64,000 nucleotides of DNA from Promethearchaeota archaeon (GTDB taxonomy: Archaea; Asgardarchaeota; Lokiarchaeia; Sigynarchaeales; SOKP01), in the NCBI GenBank assembly GCA_013375495.1, contig JABXKC010000013.1, positions 20,855-84,854 of the forward strand, given 5' to 3'. Under the pieces are notes generated by a model that was not told the DNA's origin, ran no database searches, and saw only the letters and a list, made by a program, of their open reading frames with translations. Positions 35,210-43,202 of the stretch are shown here, in pieces. Position 1 is the first letter of the stretch, and each line of letters starts with the position of its first letter. The translations under genes and the position numbers were made by a program.

Positions 35210-36841
35210 CTATTTAGGTCGTCTAATTACCATTCCGGGAGATTTTCGATTTTTTTTTCCGCTTTCGACAACGACAACACCATTTACAAGGACATATGGA
35301 ATACCTTCAGGAAGTTGATAAGGTTGTTCGTAGGTTGCTTTATCAATAACCGTATTGGGTTCAAAAATAACTAAATCAGCCCAATTGCCTTCTCTAATAA
35401 GACCTCTGTCTTGGAGCCCAAGACGTTGAGCAGGAAACGATGTCATCTTGCGAATCGCTTGCTCTAAGGTTAGGACTTTTTCTTCTCTAACGTATTTACC
35501 CAGAATTCTAGGATATGTTCCAAAAAACCGTGGATGAAAAGCTCCAGCGCTAAATGAAGCGGGAACTCCAGAACCATCTGTCCCAACCATTTGGTAACGG
35601 CTCGTCATGATTCTCTGAATATCTTCTTCTCCCATACTTTGTATCGTAGTCATAACGCCAAGTTCATTGTCAACTAGCAGTTTAAAAAAGGTATCGAAAT
35701 CATCTGAAAAACCTTTTATTTTTGTGATTTCCGTGATATTCTTTGATATTATATCTTTCCAATTATCGAGATTAACAGTTGAAATATATAAGTTCTGAAA
35801 ACCCTCGTCACGTATCCAATTTTCCCATCCTTTGATTCCTTCTTTGACCTCTTTTCTAATCCGTTCTTGAATTTCCGGTTTATTTATGCGATTTAAAATA
35901 TCTTGATTTTTTCCTTCTCGTACCCAGGGAGGAAGGGCAGTCATAAGACTAGACATACCACGTTCATAAGGATACTGATCACATGTTATACTAATACCTC
36001 GCTCGTTAGCCCCGTCAATTAAGCTTAAAGTTTCCTTGCTAGTACCCCAGTACGGTTTACCAGATATTTTATGATGAGCTATTTGCCCTCCAGCACAACC
36101 AGATTTCTCAACGATTTCAATGACTTCCCCTACGGCCTTTAAAACAGTTGCTCCCTCACCACGTATGTGAGAAAAGTACAATCCATTAAATTCAGCAACT
36201 ACTTTGGCTAAATCAATTATTTCATCTGTTTTTGCGAACACTTGAGGAGCATAAATCAAACCCGTACTCATACCAAAAGCTCCAGCCTCCATTGCTTCAC
36301 GCAGATAATCTTTCATTTTTTGAATTTCTTCGGGATTAGCAGGACGATTTTCACCACCTTGGCCAGCAGCCCACTGTAAATTTCCATAACCTATAAAAAA
36401 CACCAGATTGGCAGAATTCCGTTTCTTTTCGTTATATTCTAGATAATCTGAAAATGAATGATAAGGAAACTCAAATCGAGTAAGGATTGGGTCTATTTTA
36501 CTTATTAACTTAAGGAAGTCTTCTTCTCTTCCCTCAGGAATGGGGGCCATACCTTCTCCACACATTCCGACCACCGCTGTTGTTACACCTTGGTATAACG
36601 TAGAATCTTGACCTCTACTACCCGGTAATATCCAATCAGTATGCGAGTGGATATCTATAAATCCAGGACAAATTATCAAACCTTTGGCATCTATAACTTT
36701 CTTAGAGTCACTTTTTATCTTTGGACTTATTTCCACTATTTTTCCATCCTTAATTCCGATTTCTCCAGAATACCAGGGATTTCCCGTTCCATCAATTATT
36801 CTTCCATTTTTGATAATGATTTCATAATCCATGCTTAACAA
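35210..36841 (-). CDS. D-aminoacylase / N-acyl-D-amino-acid deacylase family amidohydrolase
   Basis: A 543-residue metal-dependent amidohydrolase. The N-terminal beta-sandwich is followed by the TIM-barrel metal motif GFIDIHSHTDW (His65, His67, Asp69). The later ligands are in FSHIRGEG, GQIAHHKISG and MVGTDGSG, and the closing sandwich contains GLQDRGLIREGNWADLVIF. D-aminoacylases remove acyl groups from N-acyl-D-amino acids; dihydroorotase/hydantoinase-like substrates are also possible. It may start at ATG 36832 (MDYE) rather than 36841; no ribosome binding site decides this. Confidence 0.87.
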   Translation of the reverse strand: MLSMDYEIIIKNGRIIDGTGNPWYSGEIGIKDGKIVEISPKIKSDSKKVIDAKGLIICPGFIDIHSHTDWILPGSRGQDSTLYQGVTTAVVGMCGEGMAPIPEGREEDFLKLISKIDPILTRFEFPYHSFSDYLEYNEKKRNSANLVFFIGYGNLQWAAGQGGENRPANPEEIQKMKDYLREAMEAGAFGMSTGLIYAPQVFAKTDEIIDLAKVVAEFNGLYFSHIRGEGATVLKAVGEVIEIVEKSGCAGGQIAHHKISGKPYWGTSKETLSLIDGANERGISITCDQYPYERGMSSLMTALPPWVREGKNQDILNRINKPEIQERIRKEVKEGIKGWENWIRDEGFQNLYISTVNLDNWKDIISKNITEITKIKGFSDDFDTFFKLLVDNELGVMTTIQSMGEEDIQRIMTSRYQMVGTDGSGVPASFSAGAFHPRFFGTYPRILGKYVREEKVLTLEQAIRKMTSFPAQRLGLQDRGLIREGNWADLVIFEPNTVIDKATYEQPYQLPEGIPYVLVNGVVVVESGKKNRKSPGMVIRRPK

Positions 36842-36925
36842 ATCTAAGAGTTATATGAGTAGATTAAATAATTATGTATTAAAAAAATAGTAGATTTTCT
36901 CAAATTTGAGCAACTAAATTTGAAC

Positions 36926-37072
36926 TTATTTTGGAGATTGCTTTTTCATGAAAAAATTCTTAGAGGTACGACACCTTGGGCATTTATAGTCGTCACCAAC
37001 CTTTTCAAACGGAATCTCTTGTTCTTCGTCTATATATACATAATTACATCTTTTACAGCGGTGTATTGTCAT
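36926..37072 (-). CDS. Rubredoxin-like protein (small, highly basic)
   Basis: A 48-residue protein with CKRCNYVYIDEEQE and YKCPRCRTSKNFF, two CxxC pairs spaced as in rubredoxin. The second pair is CPRC and the usual glycine after it is Arg; the tail is Lys-rich. It starts 8 bases after the rubredoxin reductase gene stop (37081) with GTGA ahead of the ATG, so the two are one operon. It could be a rubredoxin or a zinc ribbon; context favours an electron carrier. Confidence 0.8.
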   Translation of the reverse strand: MTIHRCKRCNYVYIDEEQEIPFEKVGDDYKCPRCRTSKNFFMKKQSPK

Positions 37073-37080
37073 AATTTTCA

Positions 37081-38427
37081 CTATTTATTTTGTTGTTTTT
37101 TGAAACCTTCTTTTGGGTGTTTACAATTTGGACATTTCCAATCGTCAGGTAAATCTTTGAAGAGAAATTCCCTTTTTGTTTCGTCATATTCCGCTCCACA
37201 ATTAGAGCATATATAGATGTATAATTCGAGGATATCCATAAGTTCTTCTCGGGTAACATCTTGCTCCATTTTTTTATAAACAAATGACATAGCTTTGTTG
37301 TCTCCAAAAAGGATAGCTCCTTTGAGAGTGTTATCCTTCAAGATCAATTTCTGATAGCAGCAATCGTCCTTACCTGCTCTTTTTAGAATGTCCCAACTCC
37401 CACCCTCTTCTTTTGAGGGATTAAAAATTCCAATTGAAGTTAATTCCATGCCTACTATTTTTAAGGTATTTTTTGGTGTGGTTCCCTTGTATTCTATCTT
37501 TTTTAAGCCTAAAACAGATGCAGCGACGATTTTTGATTGTTCCATGCAAGCCGGGATAATTCCCCAAGTTTGATTTTTATATTCCACGCAATCTCCTACA
37601 GCAAAAATATCTTTTTTACTTGTCTCCAAGTATGCATCAACAATGATGCCTCGATTGGTTTCTAATCCGGAGTTTTGTGCAAGATCGATAGTAGCTCTAA
37701 TTCCCGCTTGGATTAAAATAATATCAGCATCGAATTTTTGCCCATCTTTCAATTTAATTCCAGTGACAGCTCCATTACCCATGATTTCTTCGGTTGCTGC
37801 ACTTAAAACAACATTAATACCTTTAGATTCAATTTCGTTTTTTAACATACCACTACATTCGTCATCTAGTTGCCTTGGTAATAATTGTGGAAAAAATTCA
37901 ACTACTGTAGTATCTAAGTTAGTATTTTTAATTTGATTAGCCAATTCTAGTCCGAGTAACCCTCCTCCTATAATAATAGCTTTTTTAGCTTTGGACGTTT
38001 GAATAAATTCTTTTATTTCTAATGTATCATCAATGGTTCTTAACGTAAATACTCCTTTTCCTACCATTTCTCTTGCGTTTTTTATGGGAGGGATATTTGG
38101 AACACTACCTAAAGCCAATATTAATTTATCATAAGAAACAGGGTCGTCCTGACCTTCAATAAAGAGAACGTTTTGATCTGGTTCAATTTTGGTAACCTTA
38201 CTGTTAAGGTTTAGTTTTACATTTTTATCCTTATACCACTCATCTTTAAAAACGATCAAATCTTCAGCTTGAACTGTACCAGGGATCAATTCTGGTAAAT
38301 TAACTCTCGTGTAATAGGGATATCGCTCTTGAGTAAAAATCTCAATTTCTACTTCTTCGTTTAAAAAACGTATGTTTTGAGCTGTAAATGTTCCAGCGAC
38401 ATTATTCCCTACGATTACAACTTTCAT
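37081..38427 (-). CDS. NAD(P)H:rubredoxin oxidoreductase with C-terminal rubredoxin domain
   Basis: A 448-residue fusion. Residues 1-385 are a NAD(P)H-dependent FAD reductase: VVIVGNNVAGTFTAQNIR, IIIGGGLLGLELANQI and FAVGDCVEY, with the YPYYTRVNLPELI segment typical of rubredoxin reductases. Residues 398-448 are a rubredoxin domain with CSNCGAEYDE and CPNCKHPK. The enzyme can pass electrons from NAD(P)H through its own rubredoxin to O2- and peroxide-reducing proteins. The next gene downstream encodes another rubredoxin-like protein. Start ATG at 38427. Confidence 0.92.
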   Translation of the reverse strand: MKVVIVGNNVAGTFTAQNIRFLNEEVEIEIFTQERYPYYTRVNLPELIPGTVQAEDLIVFKDEWYKDKNVKLNLNSKVTKIEPDQNVLFIEGQDDPVSYDKLILALGSVPNIPPIKNAREMVGKGVFTLRTIDDTLEIKEFIQTSKAKKAIIIGGGLLGLELANQIKNTNLDTTVVEFFPQLLPRQLDDECSGMLKNEIESKGINVVLSAATEEIMGNGAVTGIKLKDGQKFDADIILIQAGIRATIDLAQNSGLETNRGIIVDAYLETSKKDIFAVGDCVEYKNQTWGIIPACMEQSKIVAASVLGLKKIEYKGTTPKNTLKIVGMELTSIGIFNPSKEEGGSWDILKRAGKDDCCYQKLILKDNTLKGAILFGDNKAMSFVYKKMEQDVTREELMDILELYIYICSNCGAEYDETKREFLFKDLPDDWKCPNCKHPKEGFKKQQNK

Positions 38428-38553
38428 AGTTTTACTATTTTTAACATTATATTTTAAGATTTTTATTATGAATCTTAAATTAAAGAGGAGAACCGGTTAT
38501 AAGAACAGGTAATTGAAAAAAAATGGAAAAAAAAAAGTTTAGTATTTAAATTT

Positions 38554-38754
38554 TCATTCTCTAGTCTTTTTTGGTAATATCCCTAAGATAAATAGCGTAA
38601 ATAAGCTACTAAATGACCAGGTCCAATAAAACCACGACCCAAAAAGAAATCCAATAAATCCCAAAAATCCTAATAACCATAACCGGTTTGCTCTTTTTAC
38701 AGGAACTTCAGGGGGGTTAAATGGGACAATTCCTAAAAGGATTAAGAAAAACAA
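38554..38754 (-). pseudogene. Second part of a small membrane protein, separated by an in-frame TGA
   Basis: This 66-codon stretch (from a weak TTG at 38754) continues in the same reading frame as the upstream ORF 38764-39216, only three codons beyond its TGA stop. It encodes NRLWLLGFLGFIGFLFGSWF and a further hydrophobic helix, ending LPKKTRE. The region resembles an internal repeat of the upstream protein's last segment. The simplest reading is that the two are one gene with a TGA replacing a Trp TGG codon. It has no ribosome binding site of its own. Confidence 0.5.
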
Positions 38755-38763
38755 GAAATACAG

Positions 38764-39216
38764 TCAAAATAGAGGGGCATAAAGTGTTCCTAATCCTCCT
38801 AACCACCCTAGATTACATAACCAAACAAGTGGATGTAATGGCCCTAGTTTTCCTAGCGGTTTAATTACTTTTTTTGGACCCTTCTTTCGTTCAATTACGG
38901 AGAGTACAATTAAAATAATAGGACCCGCAATTGATAAAGTCAAAGCAATACCGAAAAGCAAAATACCACCGTAGACGCCAAATGCTACCCATAATAATAC
39001 TATAGCAATAATTACTGCACCTACAATTGGCTCTTTTAGTTTACATGTTATTGCTAGAACAGGTCCACCAACTGTAACAAATAGTGCGAGCCAGAATAAA
39101 AACACGAGATTCGTAAGACCAAAGAATACCCAGAGCATCACCATTATGAGTAACCATAGAGCTAACATCAATCTAACTAAACTACTTATTTTTGTATCTT
39201 CACTCATTTTAATCAC
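38764..39216 (-). CDS. Small multi-pass membrane protein of unknown function
   Basis: A 150-residue protein with about four to five membrane helices and a basic loop (VIERKKGPKKVIKPLGK). It ends HPLVWLCNLGWLGGLGTLYA-PLF then TGA at 38764-38766. The frame stays open for another 69 codons after that stop, and the continuation repeats the W-L-x-x-LGxLG pattern, so the full protein may have been about 220 residues. The function is unknown. It may start at the second Met (MSEDTK). Confidence 0.6.
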   Translation of the reverse strand: MIKMSEDTKISSLVRLMLALWLLIMVMLWVFFGLTNLVFLFWLALFVTVGGPVLAITCKLKEPIVGAVIIAIVLLWVAFGVYGGILLFGIALTLSIAGPIILIVLSVIERKKGPKKVIKPLGKLGPLHPLVWLCNLGWLGGLGTLYAPLF

Positions 39217-39297
39217 ATAAAACGATAGACCAAGTTTTACTAATTCTTCTTTGCAATCATATTATATAATACTATCTATAGATAGTAAGAAATCTAA

Positions 39298-39363
39298 GAA
39301 CATGTTCGAAATTAAAAATATATAATCATCTCCATTTAGAGAGAAATAGAACACCAAAATAAA
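39298..39363 (+). repeat. Orphan copy of the promoter and 5' end of the ferredoxin-like gene at 41491
   Basis: Bases 39298-39337 match 41442-41481 at 39 of 40 positions, including the GAACATGTTC palindrome and the TATA box. Bases 39343-39363 match 41497-41517 at 20 of 21, the codons just after the start. Ten bases including the ATG are missing between them, so the copy cannot make protein. The two copies flank the CSD-helicase gene. Confidence 0.85.
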
Positions 39364-39663
39364 CCCACAATTTAAAAAACTGAATTATTTTTACCATAAT
39401 ATATCTTTGTTTTGTTCTATCTCTTCTACTGTAGTAGCTTTCAGAGGGTTGAAGAGGAAAATTCTTAGTTACAGTAACACTTTTTCTTTCAAACAATTAA
39501 ATGTAGTTAACTGGGGGATCTGCCCAGCATCATCGTTAATATAATGTTATGTTTATAAAAGATTTTCAAAATTCCAAAAAGATATAGGTAATGAAACTCT
39601 CTCCTACTAAATAATGGGGTTTTTTTTAGTAATTATTACTTTCAAATATTCAAGATTGAAGAT

Positions 39664-39678
39664 TTATTCGTCGAATAA
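39664..39678. promoter_or_regulatory. Palindrome upstream of the helicase gene
   Basis: TTATTCG-T-CGAATAA is a perfect inverted repeat of 7+7 bases, about 170 bases before the helicase ATG. It is a candidate operator for a dimeric regulator; nothing else supports this. Confidence 0.25.
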
Positions 39679-39847
39679 TAAGATATTTAAGATGCATTTT
39701 AGATAATTGCATCAACTATGATTTCTTCTTCTGAGATGGGGTACTTAATTATTTCAATGATGAAACCTGTTCATAATTTTTTCCAACAGAAAAGCAGGAC
39801 GATTTAGGTGAGCGTAGGTATAGGAGAAACCCACAACAGAAAGAAAA

Positions 39848-41293
39848 ATGTTAATAGAAATGATAAAAAATACACATAGAATGACCGGAACGGTCAAATG
39901 GTATAATGAAAAGAAAGGATTTGGATTTATAACATCCGATAGGAACAGTGAAGATGTTTTTTTACACCATACTGCACTGCAACCACACGAGGATGTAAAT
40001 ATCGTCCCTGGGGATCGCATTACCTTTATAATCCACAAACGAGAAAAAGGACCCGCTGCTCTTGAAGTAAAGCGAGTTGCGGAAGAAACCAAGATATTAC
40101 AGTCCGATCAAGTTGGTATTGGTATAAAATTTACTGATCTCGACCTAAGTCCAGAATTATTACGAGCAATAAGAGATGCAGGGTATGTGGACCCGACACC
40201 AATTCAAGCACGGGCAATTCCTCTAGTTTTAAAGGGGAAAGATTTGCTTGGGTGTGCTCAGACTGGAACAGGTAAAACGGCAGCATTTGCGCTTCCAACC
40301 ATGCAGCGATTGATGAATACCCCAAGCAAAGACAAATTGAATATCATAAACAACAATAATTACAAAATAATACGTAAAATACGAGTGTTAGCACTTTCAC
40401 CAACGAGAGAGCTGGCAATCCAGATTGCAAATAGTTTCAGCATGTATGGAAAATACACTGGACTAAAAAATACTGTCATTTATGGCGGTGTTGGACAAAA
40501 TCCGCAGGTGAAAAAATTACAGCAAGGTGTAGATATTATAGTTGCGACACCCGGTCGATTACTCGACTTGATGAGACAAGGACATGTAAATCTGAACCAT
40601 GTCGAGGTGTTGATTTTGGACGAAGGCGATAGGATGCTTGATATGGGTTTCATAAACGATATTCGTTCTATCGTCAAGATGGTACCACAAAAGAATCGAC
40701 AAACCCTGCTTTTTTCTGCTACAATACCTCGTGAAATAATTAAATTGGCAAAAAATATTTTGCATGATCCCATCCAAATAAATATATCTCCCAATGAGCC
40801 CACTTTGGAAATCATTAAACAGGTTGCATTCTTTACAACAAAAAAAAAAAAGCAAGCATTGTTAGAATATTTACTCGCTGATTCAACTATTACTCGAGCA
40901 CTCGTTTTTACGCGCACTAAGCACGATGCGAATCGAGTTGTTAAGGCCTTACAAAGGAAGGGAACATGTGCAGAGGCGATACATGGAAATAAATCACAAT
41001 CTGCACGTCAAAATGCACTTAAAAACTTTCGTACAGGAAAAACTCGTGTGTTGGTAGCTACCGATGTTGCTTCGCGGGGACTTGACGTGGATAACATCTC
41101 ACATGTTATCCAGTTTGACTTACCAGATGTGCCGGAAACTTATTTGCATCGTATCGGTCGGACAGCCAGAGCAGGAGCGGGAGGGAGTGCCTTTACATTC
41201 TGCGAAGTGAGCCAAAGCAAACAATTAAAAGAAATCGAGCAGTTGATTCGAATGCGCGTGAAAATAATCCAAAACCACCCCTACACTATTTAA
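39848..41293 (+). CDS. Cold-shock domain fused to DEAD-box RNA helicase (DEGD variant)
   Basis: A 481-residue fusion. Residues 12-78 are a cold-shock domain (MTGTVKWYNEKKGFGFI, with RNP1 KGFGFI and RNP2 VFLHH). Residues 94-481 are a RhlE-like RNA helicase: Q motif TPIQ, motif I AQTGTGKT, Ia PTRELA, Ib TPGRLLD, III SAT, V VATDVASRGLD, VI HRIGRTARAG. Motif II reads DEGD (258-261) instead of DEAD. It would unwind RNA, with the cold-shock domain adding RNA binding. Codon and base use look richer in G+C than the neighbours, and the gene lies between two copies of its neighbour's promoter, so recent acquisition is likely. The start may be ATG 39881. Confidence 0.93.
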   Translation: MLIEMIKNTHRMTGTVKWYNEKKGFGFITSDRNSEDVFLHHTALQPHEDVNIVPGDRITFIIHKREKGPAALEVKRVAEETKILQSDQVGIGIKFTDLDLSPELLRAIRDAGYVDPTPIQARAIPLVLKGKDLLGCAQTGTGKTAAFALPTMQRLMNTPSKDKLNIINNNNYKIIRKIRVLALSPTRELAIQIANSFSMYGKYTGLKNTVIYGGVGQNPQVKKLQQGVDIIVATPGRLLDLMRQGHVNLNHVEVLILDEGDRMLDMGFINDIRSIVKMVPQKNRQTLLFSATIPREIIKLAKNILHDPIQINISPNEPTLEIIKQVAFFTTKKKKQALLEYLLADSTITRALVFTRTKHDANRVVKALQRKGTCAEAIHGNKSQSARQNALKNFRTGKTRVLVATDVASRGLDVDNISHVIQFDLPDVPETYLHRIGRTARAGAGGSAFTFCEVSQSKQLKEIEQLIRMRVKIIQNHPYTI

Positions 41294-41441
41294 TTTCTTT
41301 AGGGCATCCTTCAATCGGTTAAATGATAAGAAGGGTTGTGCCACTCGAACTTTCTTTTTTATAAAATTTTTTTATTTAAACAATTTCGTATTCTATAAAT
41401 GAGGTAGTCCACGGATTTAATGCATAATAATCAATATTCTT

Positions 41442-41481
41442 GAACATGTTCGAAATTAAAATTATATAATCATCTCCATTT
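41442..41481 (+). promoter_or_regulatory. Promoter of the ferredoxin-like gene, probably leaderless
   Basis: A perfect palindrome GAACATGTTC (41442-41451) is followed by a TATA box AAATTATATAAT (41459-41470). The ATG at 41491 lies about 25 bases after the TATA centre, where archaeal transcription normally begins, so the mRNA should be leaderless. No ribosome binding site is present. The palindrome next to the TATA box is a likely regulator site. Confidence 0.55.
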
Positions 41482-41490
41482 GATCTAAAT

Positions 41491-42279
41491 ATGACTGAAA
41501 TAGAACATCAAAATAAAGTTGTAAGAAAAATAATTCAAATTGATGAAGAGCTATGTACGGGCTGCGGAAATTGTATTGTAGATTGTGCTGAAGCTGCTCT
41601 TGAAATTGTCGATGGAAAGGCTAAAGTTGTCAATGATCTTTTCTGTGATGGGTTAGGTGCATGTATACAAGGATGTCCTACGGGTGCTCTTGAAATCATT
41701 GAAAGAGAAGCTGCAGAATTTGACGAGGAAGCGGTTGAAAAACGATTAGAGACGTTGAAAAGCAAGGAAGAAGCAGAAATAGAACAGGTAAAACAGATTG
41801 TTGCCGAGCATTCGCACCAATGTGGTTGTCCTTCCTCTCAAACGATGGTTTTTGACGAACCTGAAACTCAAACCGAAGTAGGTAGTGGAAAGCTTCCTTC
41901 AGCTCTGAGACAATGGCCAGTTCAGATGCATTTAATCAATCCTAACGCTCCATATTATCAAGGAGCAGATGTCTTAATTTCTGCTGACTGTGTTGGTTTT
42001 TCATATGGCGATTTTCATAGAGATTTCTTAAAATCCAAATCCATTGCTATTGCTTGTCCTAAACTAGACCAAGGTAAAGAAGTTTATATTGAAAAAATTA
42101 AGAGTTTGATAGACGATGCAAAGATTAATACGCTTACTGTAGCTATCATGGAAGTTCCGTGTTGTTCTGGATTATTAGCTCTAGCACAGGAAGGTGCAAA
42201 GAGAGCAAGCAGAAAAGTGCCTATCAAATTCGTGGTTATCAGTATACAGGGAGATATCCTAAAAGAAGAGTGGTTATAA
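41491..42279 (+). CDS. Two-cluster ferredoxin-like iron-sulfur protein with C-terminal Cys domain
   Basis: A 262-residue cytoplasmic protein. The N-terminus holds a bacterial-type 2[4Fe-4S] ferredoxin: CTGCGNCIVDCAEAA and CDGLGACIQGCPTGA. A helical linker with HQCGCPSS follows. The C-terminal half (about 130-262) has ISADCVGFSYGDFH, AIACPKLD and EVPCCSGL, conserved Cys of a family found with anaerobe redox genes. It is probably an electron-transfer or sensing protein; the exact partner is unknown. Its promoter and first codons are duplicated at 39298-39363, left of the helicase gene. Confidence 0.85.
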   Translation: MTEIEHQNKVVRKIIQIDEELCTGCGNCIVDCAEAALEIVDGKAKVVNDLFCDGLGACIQGCPTGALEIIEREAAEFDEEAVEKRLETLKSKEEAEIEQVKQIVAEHSHQCGCPSSQTMVFDEPETQTEVGSGKLPSALRQWPVQMHLINPNAPYYQGADVLISADCVGFSYGDFHRDFLKSKSIAIACPKLDQGKEVYIEKIKSLIDDAKINTLTVAIMEVPCCSGLLALAQEGAKRASRKVPIKFVVISIQGDILKEEWL

Positions 42280-42427
42280 AACATTTTTTTCTTTTTCTTT
42301 TTAATTTAATGTTATTGAAGGGTCTTCACCCAATTTTAGTGTAATATTATTAATTTCGAAGTTTTTCACACTTAATTAAATTAAATCTTAAAAAGTTTAA
42401 ACTTCAGTTAAAATTAATAAATTTATA

Positions 42428-42937
42428 ATGAAAATTGTTATAGTTCTTGCAATGCATGGAATGCCGCCTAATGATTTTCCTCAAAAAGAAACTCTCGACT
42501 ATTTTATGCTCCATTCAAGGCTAGAAAACATGCCAGGGCCACCATCTCCAAAGATGCAACAACAATACGCAGAATTGGACAGCAAAATGCGTAATTGGCC
42601 GCGAACTAAAGAAAATGATCAATACTATTTAACTTCAAATGAAATAGCTACTGTTCTTTCAAATCAGACGAGTCATAAGGTTGTAGTTGGATTTAACGAA
42701 TTTTGTTCTCCATCTCTGGATGAGGCATTTGAGGAAGCCCTACAACTAAATCCTGATAAAATTATTGTTGTTACTCCTATGATGACTCAGGGAGGCGAAC
42801 ATTCCGAAAAAGACATACCTGAAGCTATTGAACGAGCAAAAAAGAAAAATCCAAATATTAAGTTCTCTTACGTATGGCCTTTTGATATTTCTAAAATAGC
42901 GGTATTCTTAGCAGAGCAAATTAAGGAGTATTATTAA
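42428..42937 (+). CDS. CbiX-like sirohydrochlorin (cobalt)chelatase family protein
   Basis: A 169-residue protein of the small class II chelatase fold. It has AMHGMPPN near residue 9 and VTPMMTQGGEHSEKDIPEAI near residue 120; the two His residues are in the places of the metal-binding His pair of CbiX/CbiK. The middle holds VVGFNEFCSPSLDEAF, similar to the usual FxEFxxPs segment. It may insert cobalt or nickel into tetrapyrroles for corrinoid or F430-like cofactors, fitting the corrinoid proteins in this window. It stands alone and the substrate is not certain. Confidence 0.78.
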   Translation: MKIVIVLAMHGMPPNDFPQKETLDYFMLHSRLENMPGPPSPKMQQQYAELDSKMRNWPRTKENDQYYLTSNEIATVLSNQTSHKVVVGFNEFCSPSLDEAFEEALQLNPDKIIVVTPMMTQGGEHSEKDIPEAIERAKKKNPNIKFSYVWPFDISKIAVFLAEQIKEYY

Positions 42938-42948
42938 GATTGAATCAA

Positions 42949-42981
42949 ATCTACATTTCAAACATTACTTTTTTTTTAATT
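42949..42981. repeat. Orphan 33-base copy of the 3' end of the HTH regulator gene
   Basis: These 33 bases are identical to 44501-44533, including a run of nine T, which is the last codons and stop of the regulator gene 44503-45156 (minus strand). This copy lies 11 bases after the CbiX gene and has no gene attached. The pair flanks a 1.5-kb segment holding one membrane protein gene. Confidence 0.9.
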
Positions 42982-43170
42982 TTTTTGGAGGGTCTGTTTG
43001 ATGACCGTTTTATTCTCCAAAAAGATTACATAAAAACTCGAAAAGACTCCCATCTGTTAAATTGTTCAATTTACTTAACAGTTTTTGTATCAACCTCCGT
43101 AGATTTTTTATTTTGAATTATAAAATACTTAAATCTAACTTATTTATTAATAAAATGATAACAAGAACTT

Positions 43171-43200
43171 AAAAAAAAAAGAAAAAAAAAAAAAAAGAAA
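43171..43200 (-). terminator. Poly-T terminator of the membrane protein gene
   Basis: The plus strand has 28 A in 30 bases (two G interruptions), so the minus-strand transcript runs into a long U tract beginning 2 bases after the stop at 43203. Poly-U tracts are the usual archaeal termination signal. Confidence 0.7.
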
Positions 43201-43202
43201 AT

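Larger units (their letters stand above)
39217..39847. other. Long intergenic region with palindromes and an orphan gene start
   Basis: These 631 bases lie between the divergent small-membrane-protein gene (minus) and the CSD-helicase gene (plus). No intact gene is seen. A perfect palindrome ACTATCTATAGATAGT is at 39271-39286. The orphan promoter copy (39298-39363) follows. Another near-palindrome TTATTCG-T-CGAATAA is at 39664-39678, and a CTGGG/CCCAG hairpin lies near 39510-39527. Confidence 0.4.

Noticed and set aside
39480..39545. C/D-box small RNA candidate around the GATGATG on the minus strand
   Set aside because: No matching D box at the right spacing and no terminal stem.
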